64,000 bases of DNA from JACCZX01 sp963791315 (GTDB taxonomy: Bacteria > Pseudomonadota > Gammaproteobacteria > Burkholderiales > Burkholderiaceae_F): positions 186,001 to 250,000 of the forward strand of contig CAWBRQ010000001.1 in NCBI GenBank assembly GCA_963791315.1, given 5' to 3'. Below are positions 10,329 to 19,314 of the stretch, piece after piece (positions within the stretch are counted from its first letter, which is position 1; every line of letters begins with the position of its first letter). The notes beneath the pieces were generated by a model. The model searched no databases and was not told where the DNA came from. It was given only the letters and a program-made list of their open reading frames with translations. The position numbers were made by a program, and so were the translations under genes.

Positions 10329-10910
10329 TCACGTCGCACTCTCCGCCAATTCGGGTTGTTCGAGAACTGACGCCTTGCGCCGCCAGTTTGCAATCGCGAC
10401 GTCGATCGAGCGCCACGTCATTAGTGCGAACCCAACGAGCACGACGCTGTAGACAAGGCCGATCGGCAGGTTGATCACCGCCATCTGCTGCCCGCCGATA
10501 CGCTGCAGCAACTGAAACGTGAGCCATGTCGCGTACCCGAGGAAGGCGATTCGCGCGATGTCGACCAGCATCGACATCACGCGCATTAATGGTTTCGGGA
10601 AGATGCGATACAGGAAATCGACCTGGATGTGATTGTTTTTGCGAACGCCGATCGCGGCACCGATGAACGTTGTGCAGATCAGCAGGTAGCGTGCAATTTC
10701 TTCCGTCCACGATGCCGAGTCGTTCATCGCGTAGCGCGTAAAGAACTGCAGAAAGATCACGCACGAGAGTGCCCAGAAAAATACGAAGGCAATCCAATCT
10801 TCCAGGTGATAGATGCTGATATCGATCGGCGCGTCATGAACGTCGAACTCGCCGCTCGCGGTCAGCACATGCTCTTGCTCGAGCGGATCCGTTTTCTCAG
10901 GCTGCACCAT
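10329..10910 (-). CDS. TRAP transporter small permease DctQ
   Basis: 193 residues with four membrane helices, the DctQ pattern: helix 1 IAFVFFWALSCVIFLQFFTRY, the conserved SASWTEEIARYLLI, then GAAIGVRKNNHIQVDFLY and a C-terminal LPIGLVYSVVLVGFALMTW. It links the receptor with the large permease. The start at 10910 overlaps the end of the regulator gene by 14 bases, so regulator and transporter are translated from one message. Confidence 0.88.
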   Translation of the reverse strand: MVQPEKTDPLEQEHVLTASGEFDVHDAPIDISIYHLEDWIAFVFFWALSCVIFLQFFTRYAMNDSASWTEEIARYLLICTTFIGAAIGVRKNNHIQVDFLYRIFPKPLMRVMSMLVDIARIAFLGYATWLTFQLLQRIGGQQMAVINLPIGLVYSVVLVGFALMTWRSIDVAIANWRRKASVLEQPELAESAT

Positions 10911-11649
10911 TGCCGGCTCCCTGCTGTCTTGCTGACCTTGGCTTTGGGCTGCCGGCGGTCCAGCTCTTTTGGAATCGCCGCGCGGCCTGGTCCATATGGC
11001 GGCGCATCGTCATACGCGCCTTCGCGCCGTCGTGCGCCTCGATGGCCAGCATCACTGATTGATGCTCTGCAATCGCTGCATCCCACAGATCGGGCGTATC
11101 GAAGTGGTGTTCGAGTTGCAGAAAAAGCGGGCCCGTGCGCTGATCCCACAGCGTGCGAACCAGAAGTGAAAGTGCACTGTTGCCACCGGCTTCGGCCATT
11201 TCCAGATGGAACCTGCGATCATTTTCGAGCGGCATCACATTGCGCCGGCGATCACGAATCATCGCCGCCAGCGCGGCGCGCATGCGCCGGATTTGCGCCG
11301 GGCTCGCATTTCGCGCAGCAAGCGCGGCGCATTCGGATTCAAGCAGGCGGCGCGCGGTGATCAATTCGAACGGTCCTGAGTCCGCCGCGAGGCGCACTGC
11401 TTTGCCACGCATCGCGCCGGCAGGCGACACGTACACACCCGATCCCACGCGGACATCCACATAGCCCTCAACCTCCAGCGCAATCAACGCTTCGCGCACC
11501 GACGGCCGACTCACCTTCAGCATCGTTGCCAGATCGCGCTCCGGCGGCAACCGCGCGCCCGGCCGGTACTCGCCGCGCTTGATCAGTCGCGCAATTTCTT
11601 GCGCGATGCGGCGGTACAACCGTTGAGACTCGACGGCCTTTATTGGCAT
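10897..11649 (-). CDS. GntR/FadR-subfamily (FCD) transcriptional regulator
   Basis: 250 residues. The N-terminal winged helix-turn-helix (RIAQEIARLIKRGEYRPGAR, PPERDLATMLKVSRPSVREA) is followed by an all-helical FCD ligand domain (residues 90-230). Metal-site residues are suggested by RRFHLEMAE and the C-terminal AEHQSVMLAI and RRHMDQAA. It is the first gene of the TRAP/dehydratase operon and sits next to a TGGTC-N-GACCA operator (11698-11720), the form FadR-type GntR proteins bind. Autoregulation and control of the divergent SDR are therefore likely. A second copy of the operator near 26507 suggests a wider regulon. ATG at 11649 was chosen because the N-terminal helix begins just after it. 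Confidence 0.9.
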   Translation of the reverse strand: MPIKAVESQRLYRRIAQEIARLIKRGEYRPGARLPPERDLATMLKVSRPSVREALIALEVEGYVDVRVGSGVYVSPAGAMRGKAVRLAADSGPFELITARRLLESECAALAARNASPAQIRRMRAALAAMIRDRRRNVMPLENDRRFHLEMAEAGGNSALSLLVRTLWDQRTGPLFLQLEHHFDTPDLWDAAIAEHQSVMLAIEAHDGAKARMTMRRHMDQAARRFQKSWTAGSPKPRSARQQGAGNGAA

Positions 11650-11697
11650 GTTGAGAAGTAGACAATCTTCGGGTCGGTTGCTTACACTTCGCGGCTT

Positions 11698-11720
11698 GGT
11701 CAAGTGGTCAGACCAATTTT
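11698..11720. promoter_or_regulatory. GntR-type operator, copy 1
   Basis: A perfect 11-bp palindrome TGGTC-A-GACCA (11705-11715) lies in the divergent region between the GntR regulator and the SDR at 11785. A 23-base block around it recurs at 26500-26522 with one change, at the centre base. Form and position fit a FadR-subfamily operator. Confidence 0.75.
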
Positions 11721-11784
11721 TGATTCGATTTGTGGCGGTCGAGCTTCACATGCGGCCCCAGCAGTGTCAAGCAACGGGGGATCA

Positions 11785-12519
11785 ATGGCGGGCCGCTTGC
11801 AGGGGAAAACGGTGCTGGTTACGGCGGCGGCGCAGGGAATGGGCCGCGCAGCGGTGCTTGCGTTCACGCGCGAGGGCGCGAAGGTGATCGCAACCGACCT
11901 CAAAGATGAATTGCTCCTCGATCTACCGAAAGCCGTCACCAAGCGGAAGCTCGATGTTCTCGACGACGCGGCGATGCACGCATTCGTCGAAGATGTCGGT
12001 GCAGTCGATGTACTGTTCAATTGCGCGGGTTACGTCGCGCACGGCACGATCCTCGATTGCACCATCAAGGATTGGGATTTCAGCTTCGATCTGAACGTGC
12101 GCAGCATGTTTGTTATGACGAAGGCGATGCTGCCGAAGATGATCGCTGCCGGCGGCGGCACGATCTTGAACATGGCATCGGTACTGGGCGCCGAGAAGGC
12201 CGCGCCAAACCGGCTGGCTTACGCGGCAAGCAAGGCCGCCGTAGTAGGCTTCACTCGCGCGTTGGCGATCGATCACGTGAAGCAGAACGTTCGTGTCAAC
12301 TGCGTATGCCCCGGCACTGTCGACACGCCGTCACTCGGTGAACGCATCAACGCGTTTTCCGATCCGGTACAGGCTCGCAAAGACTTCATTGCGAGGCAAC
12401 CGATGGGCCGGCTTGCGACGGCAGAAGAAATTGCGGAAACCTTCGTTTATCTTGTCTCCGACGAATCATCGTTCATGACTGGACAGGCCGTCTTTGTCGA
12501 TGGTGGAATGTCTCTGTAG
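11785..12519 (+). CDS. SDR, 2-keto-3-deoxy-L-fuconate/rhamnonate dehydrogenase-like
   Basis: 244-residue short-chain dehydrogenase. Cofactor motif TAAAQGMGRA, NCAGYV, catalytic Ser in NMASV and the YAASK pair are all present; it ends DGGMSL. The long stretch IKDWDFSFDLNVRSMFVMTK and the tail RQPMGRLATAEEIAE resemble NAD-dependent 2-keto-3-deoxy-L-fuconate 4-dehydrogenases. The next gene encodes an FAH-family hydrolase of the kind that cleaves the 2,4-diketo product, which supports this. Exact substrate is inferred. ATG at 11785 follows a weak GGGGG site; an upstream GTG at 11704 would lie inside the operator. Confidence 0.85.
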   Translation: MAGRLQGKTVLVTAAAQGMGRAAVLAFTREGAKVIATDLKDELLLDLPKAVTKRKLDVLDDAAMHAFVEDVGAVDVLFNCAGYVAHGTILDCTIKDWDFSFDLNVRSMFVMTKAMLPKMIAAGGGTILNMASVLGAEKAAPNRLAYAASKAAVVGFTRALAIDHVKQNVRVNCVCPGTVDTPSLGERINAFSDPVQARKDFIARQPMGRLATAEEIAETFVYLVSDESSFMTGQAVFVDGGMSL

Positions 12520-12522
12520 AGG

Positions 12523-12594
12523 CGGACGAAAGTGCAAACCTACTTTCGTCCGATTGGCTTGAAAAAATCGCTGGCGGAGCCAGACGATTTTTTT
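12523..12594 (+). terminator. Two tandem hairpins, the second with a T7 tract
   Basis: Four bases after the SDR stop is a perfect 11-bp stem (12523-12533 / 12542-12552). It is followed by an imperfect AAAATCG...CGATTTT hairpin (12562-12594) ending in seven T. The second is a credible intrinsic terminator; because the next gene starts at 12624 on the same strand, it may act as an attenuator. Confidence 0.7.
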
Positions 12595-12623
12595 CATTAC
12601 AACTGCAAGTAAAAGGTACGTTC

Positions 12624-13469
12624 ATGAAACTCTTGCGCTTTGGCTCCAACGGATACGAGAAACCTGGATTGTTGGATTCGGCGGGTCGTATCCGCGATTT
12701 GTCCGGCGTGATCGATCAAGTCGACAGCGCGCACCTCGCGCCGCGTGAATTGAAGAAGCTTGCACAGGTGAAGGTTGATTCGCTGCCGCTCGTTTCAGGA
12801 TCGCCACGATTGGGCGTGCCGTATATCGGCATCGGCAAGTTCATTGCGATTGGGCTTAACTACGCGGACCATGCGGCCGAGGCGGGCGCGCAGGTGCCGA
12901 AGGAGCCGATCATTTTCATGAAGGCAACGACGTGCATCAGCGGGCCGAACGATGACATCGTCATTCCGCGAAATTCGACGAAGACCGACTGGGAAGTCGA
13001 GCTCGGCGTCGTCATCGGCACCAAGGCGCAGTACGTGACGATGGAGCGCGCGCTGGAGCATGTGGCCGGCTACTGCGTGATCAACGACGTCTCGGAACGC
13101 CAGTTCCAGCTCGAGCGCGGCAGCCAATGGGACAAGGGCAAGGGTTGCGACACCTTCGGCCCGATCGGTCCGTACCTGGTCACCCGCGATGAAGTGCCCG
13201 ATCCGCAGAACCTCGACATGTGGCTCGACGTCAACGGCCAGCGCATGCAGCGCGGCAACACGTCAACGATGGTTTTCGGCTGCGCGCACTTGGTGAGCTA
13301 CGTCAGCCAATTCATGACGCTGATGCCGGGCGACATCATCACTACCGGTACGCCGCCAGGCGTCGGCATGGGAATGAAACCGCCGCGTTATCTGCAAAGC
13401 GGCGACGTAGTCACGCTCGGAATTGCGGGCCTGGGCGAACAGCGGCAGAACGTTCGCGCGCACGGCTGA
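12624..13469 (+). CDS. FAH-family hydrolase (2,4-diketo-3-deoxy sugar-acid hydrolase-like)
   Basis: 281 residues of the fumarylacetoacetate hydrolase superfamily. The N-terminal half (MKLLRFGSNGYEKPGLLD) is typical of the subgroup acting on 2,4-diketo-3-deoxy-L-fuconate or -rhamnonate. The core holds GLNYADHAAEAG, PIIFMKATTCISGPND, metal ligands in DWEVELGVVIG, NDVSERQFQ and PGDIITTGTPPGVG. The predicted reaction is C-C hydrolysis to pyruvate plus a short hydroxyacid. Its position after the SDR supports an oxidative deoxysugar-acid route. Two hairpins separate the genes, so expression may be partly independent. Confidence 0.87.
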   Translation: MKLLRFGSNGYEKPGLLDSAGRIRDLSGVIDQVDSAHLAPRELKKLAQVKVDSLPLVSGSPRLGVPYIGIGKFIAIGLNYADHAAEAGAQVPKEPIIFMKATTCISGPNDDIVIPRNSTKTDWEVELGVVIGTKAQYVTMERALEHVAGYCVINDVSERQFQLERGSQWDKGKGCDTFGPIGPYLVTRDEVPDPQNLDMWLDVNGQRMQRGNTSTMVFGCAHLVSYVSQFMTLMPGDIITTGTPPGVGMGMKPPRYLQSGDVVTLGIAGLGEQRQNVRAHG

Positions 13470-13473
13470 CTAG

Positions 13474-14427
13474 ATGGCTGCGAAATCTGTGACACCAGAA
13501 GTGCTGGCAATCGCGCCGGTGTACGGGCCAGCTCAGGCCAGGCTGCAGGCGACTTACAAGACACACTTGCTGTGGAAGGCAGCTGACCGCGACGCATTGA
13601 TCGCTGAAGTTGCACCGCGCATCGACGTCGTCGTCACGAGTGGCGGAGGCGCCGGCATCAAGCGCCCGTTGATGGAGCAACTGCCGCAGCTCAAGCTCAT
13701 CTCATGCTTTAGCGTGGGGCTCGACTCGGTTGACCTGGCCGCTGCGCGCGAACGCGGCGTCGCAGTGACCAACACGCCGGACGTGTTGACTGACGACGTC
13801 GCCGATCTCGCAATTGGATTAATGCTTGCAACAGCGCGGCGAATCGCAGCGGCAGACCGTTTCGTCCGCGCGGGCCAGTGGCTGCAGGGCCCCTTCCCCC
13901 TCACCAGCAAAGTGAGCGGTAAACGACTCGGCATCGTGGGCATGGGACGTATCGGGCAGGGGATCGCGCGCCGCGGTGCCGCGTTCGATATGCAGATCGC
14001 CTGGCATGGGCCAGCCGCGAAAAATCTACCGTATCGATTTGAACCGCAATTGATTGAGCTCGCACGCTCGGTCGACTTTCTGGTAGCCGCATGTCCCGGC
14101 GGCGCAGCAACGCGTGGATTGATTAGCCGTGACGTTCTGAGCGCGCTCGGTCCGAAAGGTGTTTTTATCAACATCTCGCGCGGCTCTGTGGTTGACGAAG
14201 CGGCGATGGTGGAGCTCCTCACCGGCGGTCAACTCGGCGGCGCCGGGCTCGACGTCTTTGTCGATGAGCCGCGTGTCCCGCCTGCCCTATTTGGTCTCGA
14301 CAATGTTGTTCTGCAACCGCATCAAGCGAGCGCGACGGATGAAACGCGTGGTGCAATGGCGCAGCTGGTGCTCGACAATATCGCTGCCTACGCTGCTGGT
14401 AAGCCGCTGCTGACACCAGTCAGTTGA
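13474..14427 (+). CDS. D-2-hydroxyacid dehydrogenase (glyoxylate/hydroxypyruvate reductase-like)
   Basis: 317 residues. A Rossmann motif GIVGMGRIGQGIARR lies near residues 150-164. The catalytic Arg is in NISRGSVVDE, Glu in VDEPRVP, and His in LQPHQASAT. It begins 4 bases after the FAH gene, so it is the third gene of the unit. A role in reducing glyoxylate, hydroxypyruvate or lactate-like products of sugar-acid cleavage is likely. Intact and of normal length. Confidence 0.88.
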   Translation: MAAKSVTPEVLAIAPVYGPAQARLQATYKTHLLWKAADRDALIAEVAPRIDVVVTSGGGAGIKRPLMEQLPQLKLISCFSVGLDSVDLAAARERGVAVTNTPDVLTDDVADLAIGLMLATARRIAAADRFVRAGQWLQGPFPLTSKVSGKRLGIVGMGRIGQGIARRGAAFDMQIAWHGPAAKNLPYRFEPQLIELARSVDFLVAACPGGAATRGLISRDVLSALGPKGVFINISRGSVVDEAAMVELLTGGQLGGAGLDVFVDEPRVPPALFGLDNVVLQPHQASATDETRGAMAQLVLDNIAAYAAGKPLLTPVS

Positions 14428-14455
14428 GGCTAGCGCTTGCCCGCATCGTCAGAAC

Positions 14456-15793
14456 TCAGCGAACCAGGCAAGGTCGCTTCGGATTGAATTTCCAGTCGGG
14501 GATCAAAAACTGCATTGCGGTTGAATCGTCACGCGCACCGAGGCCGTGCTGTAGATACAGTTGATGCGCTTTCTCGACCTCGACCATGTCGAGCTCGACG
14601 CCGAGACCGGGCTTCTTAGGTAGATCAACAAACCCACCTCGGATCTGCAGCGGTTCCTTCGTCAGGCGTTGGCCGTCCTGCCAGATCCAGTGCGTATCGA
14701 TCGCGGTCACCTTGCCCGGCGCGGCGGCGCCGACGTGCGTGAACATCGCAAGTGAGACGTCGAAGTGATTGTTCGAGTGCGAGCCCCAGGTCAGCCCCCA
14801 ATCGCGGCACGTCTGCGCGACGCGCACCGAGCCAGCCATCGTCCAGAAGTGCGGATCGGCAAGCGGAATGTCGACCGACTGCAGTGCGAGTGCGTGCACC
14901 ATCTGCCGCCAGTCGGTCGCCACCATGTTGGTTGCCGTCGGCAAACCGGTGGCGCGGCGAAACTCGGCCATCACTTCGCGCCCAGAGAAACCCTTCCTCG
15001 GCGCCGCACGGATCTTCTGCATACGCCACGACGTTTCGCATGTCGCGCATCAGGCGCACCGCATCCTTCAACAGCCATCCGCCGTTCGGATCGAGCGTGA
15101 CGCGCGCCTGCGGAAAGCGCTCGTGCAGAGCAGTCACAGCTTCGATCTCGGCCTCACCGGCAAGTACGCCGCCCTTCAGCTTGAAGTCGTTGAAGCCGTA
15201 GCGCGCGTATGCCGCTTCGGCCTGGTGGACGATCGCCTGCGGCGTGAGTGCGGTGTCGTGGCGCACGCGAAACCATGCGTTGTCCGCATTCGGCTCACTT
15301 GCATAGGGAAGATTGGTCTTCGCTGCGATCGCCGACAAAGAACAAATAGCCGAGCATCTCGACACGCTCTCGCTGCACGCCTTCGCCCAGCAGCGCGGCG
15401 ACCGGCACCTGCAAGATGCTGACCGAGCAAGTCGAGCAACGCCGACTCGATCGCGGTCACCGCGTGAATCGTGGTGCGCAGATCGAACGTCTGCAGTCCG
15501 CGGCCGCCGGCGTCGCGATCGGCAAACTGCCGCTGCATCTGCTGCATGACGCGCTGCTGTGCGCCCAGCGGTTGACCGACGACCAGCGCGCGTGCGTCTT
15601 CCAGTGTCTGCCGGATTTTTTCACCGCCCGGGACTTCACCGACGCCGGTACGCCCGGCGCTGTCGGTCAGGATCAGCAGATTCCGCGTGAAAAACGGGCC
15701 GTGCGCGCCGCTCAAATTCAGCAGCATGCTGTCGCGGCCCGCGACGGGGATCACGCGCAAGTCGGTGACTTGCGGCGTCGACGCAACGGGCAT
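14456..15793 (-). CDS. gudD: D-glucarate dehydratase GudD (frameshifted)
   Basis: Enolase-superfamily enzyme that converts D-glucarate to 5-keto-4-deoxy-D-glucarate. The match to E. coli GudD from memory is close: RVIPVAGRDSMLLNLSGAHG, DRDAGGRGLQTFDLRTTIHA, then FNDFKLKGG (base Lys), LDPNGGW and AEDPCGAE (metal ligands), ATDWRQM, and WGSHSNNHFD (catalytic His). It ends NPKRPCLVR. The frame changes near 15412, 15340 and 15010, but every block is highly conserved, so the enzyme is probably intact in the organism. ATG at 15793 lies 2 bases after the TctC stop, so the two are coupled. Confidence 0.93.
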
Positions 15794-15795
15794 GA

Positions 15796-16758
15796 TCAAT
15801 CGGCCGTGATCTTCCGAGTTTCGATCACCTGCTTCCAACGCGCGTACTCCTGCTGCTGGAAAGCGGCGAACTGCGCTGGCGTGTTGGCGACGATTTCAAA
15901 CCCGATCGACGTGAACTGCTGCTTGACCGTCGGGTCATTCAGCGCAGCGACGATTCCCGCGTGCATCTTGTCTCGCACGTCCGCCGGCAGCCCCTTAGGT
16001 CCGACGACGGCTTGCCACGAATAAACGTCGACACCCTTGATGCCTGCTTCGGTCAGTGTCGGCACGTCAGGCAGCAGCTCTGAGCGCTTCGCACTGGTAA
16101 TGGTGAGCGCCTTGAGCTTGCCCGACCTCACGTGCGGCATCGCGGTGTTGATGTTCATGAACGACGCGTCGACCTGGCCACCCAGCAGATCGGACAGTGC
16201 CGGCGCACCGCCTTTGTAAGGAATGTGCAGGCCAGTCGTGCCCGTCTGCAGCCAGAACAATTCGGCTGTCAGGTGATCGCTCGAGCCGTTGCCCGCAGAA
16301 GCAAAGCTCATCTTGCCCGGATTGGCCTTGTGATAAGCAATGACGTCGGCGAGCGATTTATGCGGAGAAGCGGCCGGCACGACGAGGACATTCGGGGCCT
16401 GCACCGCGACGGTGATCAGATCGAAGTCCTTCAGCGCGTCGTACTGCATCGGCTTGATCAGGTGCGGCACGATCACCAGCGGGCCAAGCGACGTCACCAG
16501 GAACGTGTAACCGTCGGGCGCTGCGCGCTTGACGAACACCGCGCCGATGGTTCCGGTCGCACCCGATTTGTTGTCCACGACAAACTGTTGCCCGTAGGCT
16601 GCGGTGAGCTTCGGACCGATGGCCCGCGCGATGGAATCGGTTGAACCACCGGCAGGAAATGGAACGACCAGCGTGACCGGCTTCGAAGGCCATGTTTGTG
16701 CCTGGACCCCGGTGACCGCGGCGAGCGCGATCGCGAAAGCGGTTAAAAACTTCTTCAT
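15796..16758 (-). CDS. Tripartite tricarboxylate transporter receptor TctC (Bug family)
   Basis: 320-residue periplasmic receptor. Signal peptide KKFLTAFAIALAAVTGVQAQ, then the Bug hallmark WPSKPVTLVVPFPAGGSTD, and ISYKGGAPAL-type (IPYKGGAPALSDLLGGQVD) and PELKALT-like segments. No TctA or TctB membrane genes are nearby, which is common for the expanded Bug family in Burkholderiales. Coupling with gudD suggests it binds an aldarate. ATG at 16758 has GGAGA upstream. The gene is divergent from garD. Confidence 0.92.
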   Translation of the reverse strand: MKKFLTAFAIALAAVTGVQAQTWPSKPVTLVVPFPAGGSTDSIARAIGPKLTAAYGQQFVVDNKSGATGTIGAVFVKRAAPDGYTFLVTSLGPLVIVPHLIKPMQYDALKDFDLITVAVQAPNVLVVPAASPHKSLADVIAYHKANPGKMSFASAGNGSSDHLTAELFWLQTGTTGLHIPYKGGAPALSDLLGGQVDASFMNINTAMPHVRSGKLKALTITSAKRSELLPDVPTLTEAGIKGVDVYSWQAVVGPKGLPADVRDKMHAGIVAALNDPTVKQQFTSIGFEIVANTPAQFAAFQQQEYARWKQVIETRKITAD

Positions 16759-16858
16759 TAATGTGTCTCCTTGGGTGGTCGATCCGACGAAGCTGCGGCG
16801 CCTCCCCACTATGTTAGACAATTGGCTCAGCCCACAGCCGCGAGGGCGAGGAGATCCG

Positions 16859-18476
16859 ATGAACGATGCCGTGATCGCTGAAATACCTGCCGCAACACGC
16901 AGCAGGGAGCCGCTGACGATCCGCATGCACGAGCGCGACAACGTCGCCATCGTCGCCAACGACGGTGGCCTGCCGCCGGGCGCTGTTCTGTCGTCTGGCC
17001 TGATATTGCGCGACCGCGTTCCGCAAGGCCACAAGGTCGCACTGGTGGATCTGCCTGCCGATGCGCCGGTGTTGCGTTATGGCATTCCGATCGGTTACGC
17101 GCTGAAGGACATTCCCGCCGGCAGCTGGGTTCATGAGCGGCTGCTCAGAATGCCGGCGGCGCGCGAGCTCGATAACCTGCCGATCGCCACCGTCAAGCCT
17201 CAAGCCGCAGACACCGCTCGAGGGTTACACGTTCGACGGCTACCGCAATCCCGACGGCTCGGTCGGCACGCGCAACATCCTCGCGATCACGACCACCGTG
17301 CAATGCGTCGCCGGTGTCGTGGACTTTGCCGTACAGCGCATCAAGGCCGAGTTGCTGCCGCAGTTTCCGAACGTCGACGACGTGATCGGGCTCGAGCACA
17401 CCTATGGCTGCGGTGTCGCGATCGACGCACCGGGAGCGGAGATTCCGATCCGCACGTTGCGCAACATCAGCCTGAATCCGAACTTCGGCGGCGAAGTGAT
17501 GGTGGTAAGCCTGGGCTGCGAAAAACTGCAGCCCGAGCGGCTGATGCCGCCGGGAACGATCGCCATCACCGACGAACGCAGCGTCGCCGATGTCGGCGCC
17601 AATGCAGACCCAGGCCTTGATGTCGTATGCCTGCAGGATGATGACCACATCGGCTTCATGTCGATGATCGACTCGATCATGACGACTGCACAGCTGCACC
17701 TCGAGCGCCTGAATGCACGCGTGCGCGAGACGGTGCCGGCCAGCGAGCTGGTGGTCGGCGTTCAGTGCGGCGGCAGCGACGCGTTCTCGGGCGTCACCGC
17801 CAATCCGGCAGTCGGCTTCTGCACCGACCTGCTGGTACGCGCCGGCGCCACCGTGATGTTCTCCGAAACGACCGAAGTCCGAGACGGAATCGACCAGCTG
17901 ACATCGCGCGCCACGACACCCGAGGTCGCGCAAGCGATGATTCGCGAGATGGCCTGGTACGACGCGTATCTGAGCCGCGGCCGGGTCGACCGCAGCGCCA
18001 ACACGACACCGGGCAACAAGAAAGGCGGCCTGGCCAACATCGTTGAGAAGGCGATGGGCTCGATCGTCAAGTCGGGCTCGGTCCCGATCTCCGGCGTGCT
18101 CGCGCCCGGCGAGAAGCTGAAGCAAAAGGGCTTGATCTATGCAGCCACGCCGGCCAGCGATTTCATCTGCGGCACGCTGCAGATGGCCGCCGGCATGAAC
18201 CTGCACGTATTTACGACCGGACGCGGCACGCCGTATGGCCTCGCCGCCGTGCCTGTAATAAAAGTCGCCACGCGCAGCGATCTGGCGCGCCGCTGGCACG
18301 ACCTGATGGATATCAACGCCGGCACGATCGCCGATGGCTCAGCCTCCATTGAGGACGTTGGTTGGGAACTGTTTCGATTGATGCTGGACGTGGCGAGCGG
18401 CCGCAAGAAGACATGGGCTGAACAATGGAAGCTGCATAACGCCCTGGTGCTTTTCAATCCTGCGCCGGTGACCTGA
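16859..18476 (+). CDS. garD: Galactarate dehydratase GarD (one frameshift)
   Basis: Converts galactarate to 5-keto-4-deoxy-D-glucarate; iron-dependent. The N-terminal SAF part (MHERDNVAIVANDGGLPPGA, VPQGHKVALVDLPADAPVLR) precedes the main domain, which closely follows E. coli GarD: PLEGYTFDGYRNPDGSVGTR, YGCGVAIDAPGAEIPIRT, GCEKLQPERL, VQCGGSDAFSGVTANPAVG, FTTGRGTPYGLAAVPVIK, ending FNPAPVT. One frame change occurs near 17212. ATG at 16859 follows GAGGAG. It is divergent from tctC-gudD, so the two aldarate dehydratases share an intergenic control region. Confidence 0.94.
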
Positions 18477-18501
18477 AAAAGTGTTCACCGCCGCAACTTA
18501 G

Positions 18502-19293
18502 ATGATCGATTTCCTGTTCTCGCTTCCGCTGTGGGCGCTGGCCGTCGTCCTGAACGTTTGGCTGATCGGCTTCTCGCTTGTGAGCCTCTGGGCTCTGCGG
18601 CGATGGGTATTGCACCGACTACACATCAACACCAATGCCTCGCTTTTCTACTGCGCCGCGGTGATGCAGTCAGCATTGATGCTCTACGGATTGGTCGCCG
18701 CCCTGACTGCGGTTAGCGTATGGAGCAAGCACTCGCAGGTGTCCGATATCGTGTCCGGCGAGGCAACTGCGATTGCGAGCCTCTGGCGTGACCTGGGTGG
18801 CTACCCGCAACGCGAGCGCGAGCTGATGCGGGACGCGCTTCGCGGCTATACGAACCAGATTATCCAAGAGGCCTGGCCCGAGCAGCGGCAAGGGCGGATT
18901 CCGCGCGCAGGAGTGGAGTGGATGGACCGCTTCCTCGCAGAGCTGCTGGTGTTCGAGCCCACGTCGGAATCGCAGAAGCTCCTCCATGCGGAAACACTGA
19001 GCGCTTTTAACCGCATGCACGAAGCGCGCCGCCAGCGGCTGGATGCCGTCAACACTGGTTTACCGGGAGTGATGTGGTTTGCTCTCTTGCCCGGGGCAAT
19101 GGGCTGTCTGCTCCTCGCACTATTGTTCCCCGTAGAAGACACGCGCTTTCACGTTGTTCTCGTGACGGGCCTGTCGGGCTTCTTGGCTATGGTGCTCTTC
19201 GTGATCATCAGCCTCGACCGGCCGTACCATGGTGCGATGGCCATCCCTGCGGATTCGTACCAGCTTATCTACGACCAGCTGATGAAAAGATGA
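18502..19293 (+). CDS. DUF4239-like membrane protein
   Basis: 263 residues with two membrane segments near the N-terminus (LWALAVVLNVWLIGFSLVSL and SALMLYGLVAALTAVSVW), a cytoplasmic helical region, and two C-terminal segments (MWFALLPGAMGCLLLALLF, VVLVTGLSGFLAMVLFVII). The layout and the SGEATAIASLWRDLGGYP and SLDRPYHGAM motifs fit the DUF4239 (bestrophin-like) family. Function unknown; an ion-channel role is only a guess. It starts 25 bases after garD. Confidence 0.7.
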   Translation: MIDFLFSLPLWALAVVLNVWLIGFSLVSLWALRRWVLHRLHINTNASLFYCAAVMQSALMLYGLVAALTAVSVWSKHSQVSDIVSGEATAIASLWRDLGGYPQRERELMRDALRGYTNQIIQEAWPEQRQGRIPRAGVEWMDRFLAELLVFEPTSESQKLLHAETLSAFNRMHEARRQRLDAVNTGLPGVMWFALLPGAMGCLLLALLFPVEDTRFHVVLVTGLSGFLAMVLFVIISLDRPYHGAMAIPADSYQLIYDQLMKR

Positions 19294-19314
19294 AGCAGCG
19301 GCAGTGATGCGCGG

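Noticed and set aside
14456..15793. Reading gudD as a true pseudogene
   Set aside because: All catalytic blocks are conserved on both sides of each frame change, and similar changes occur in unrelated genes across the window.
17193..18299. 368-residue minus-strand frame inside garD
   Set aside because: It lies fully within the highly conserved GarD coding region and has no family features of its own.
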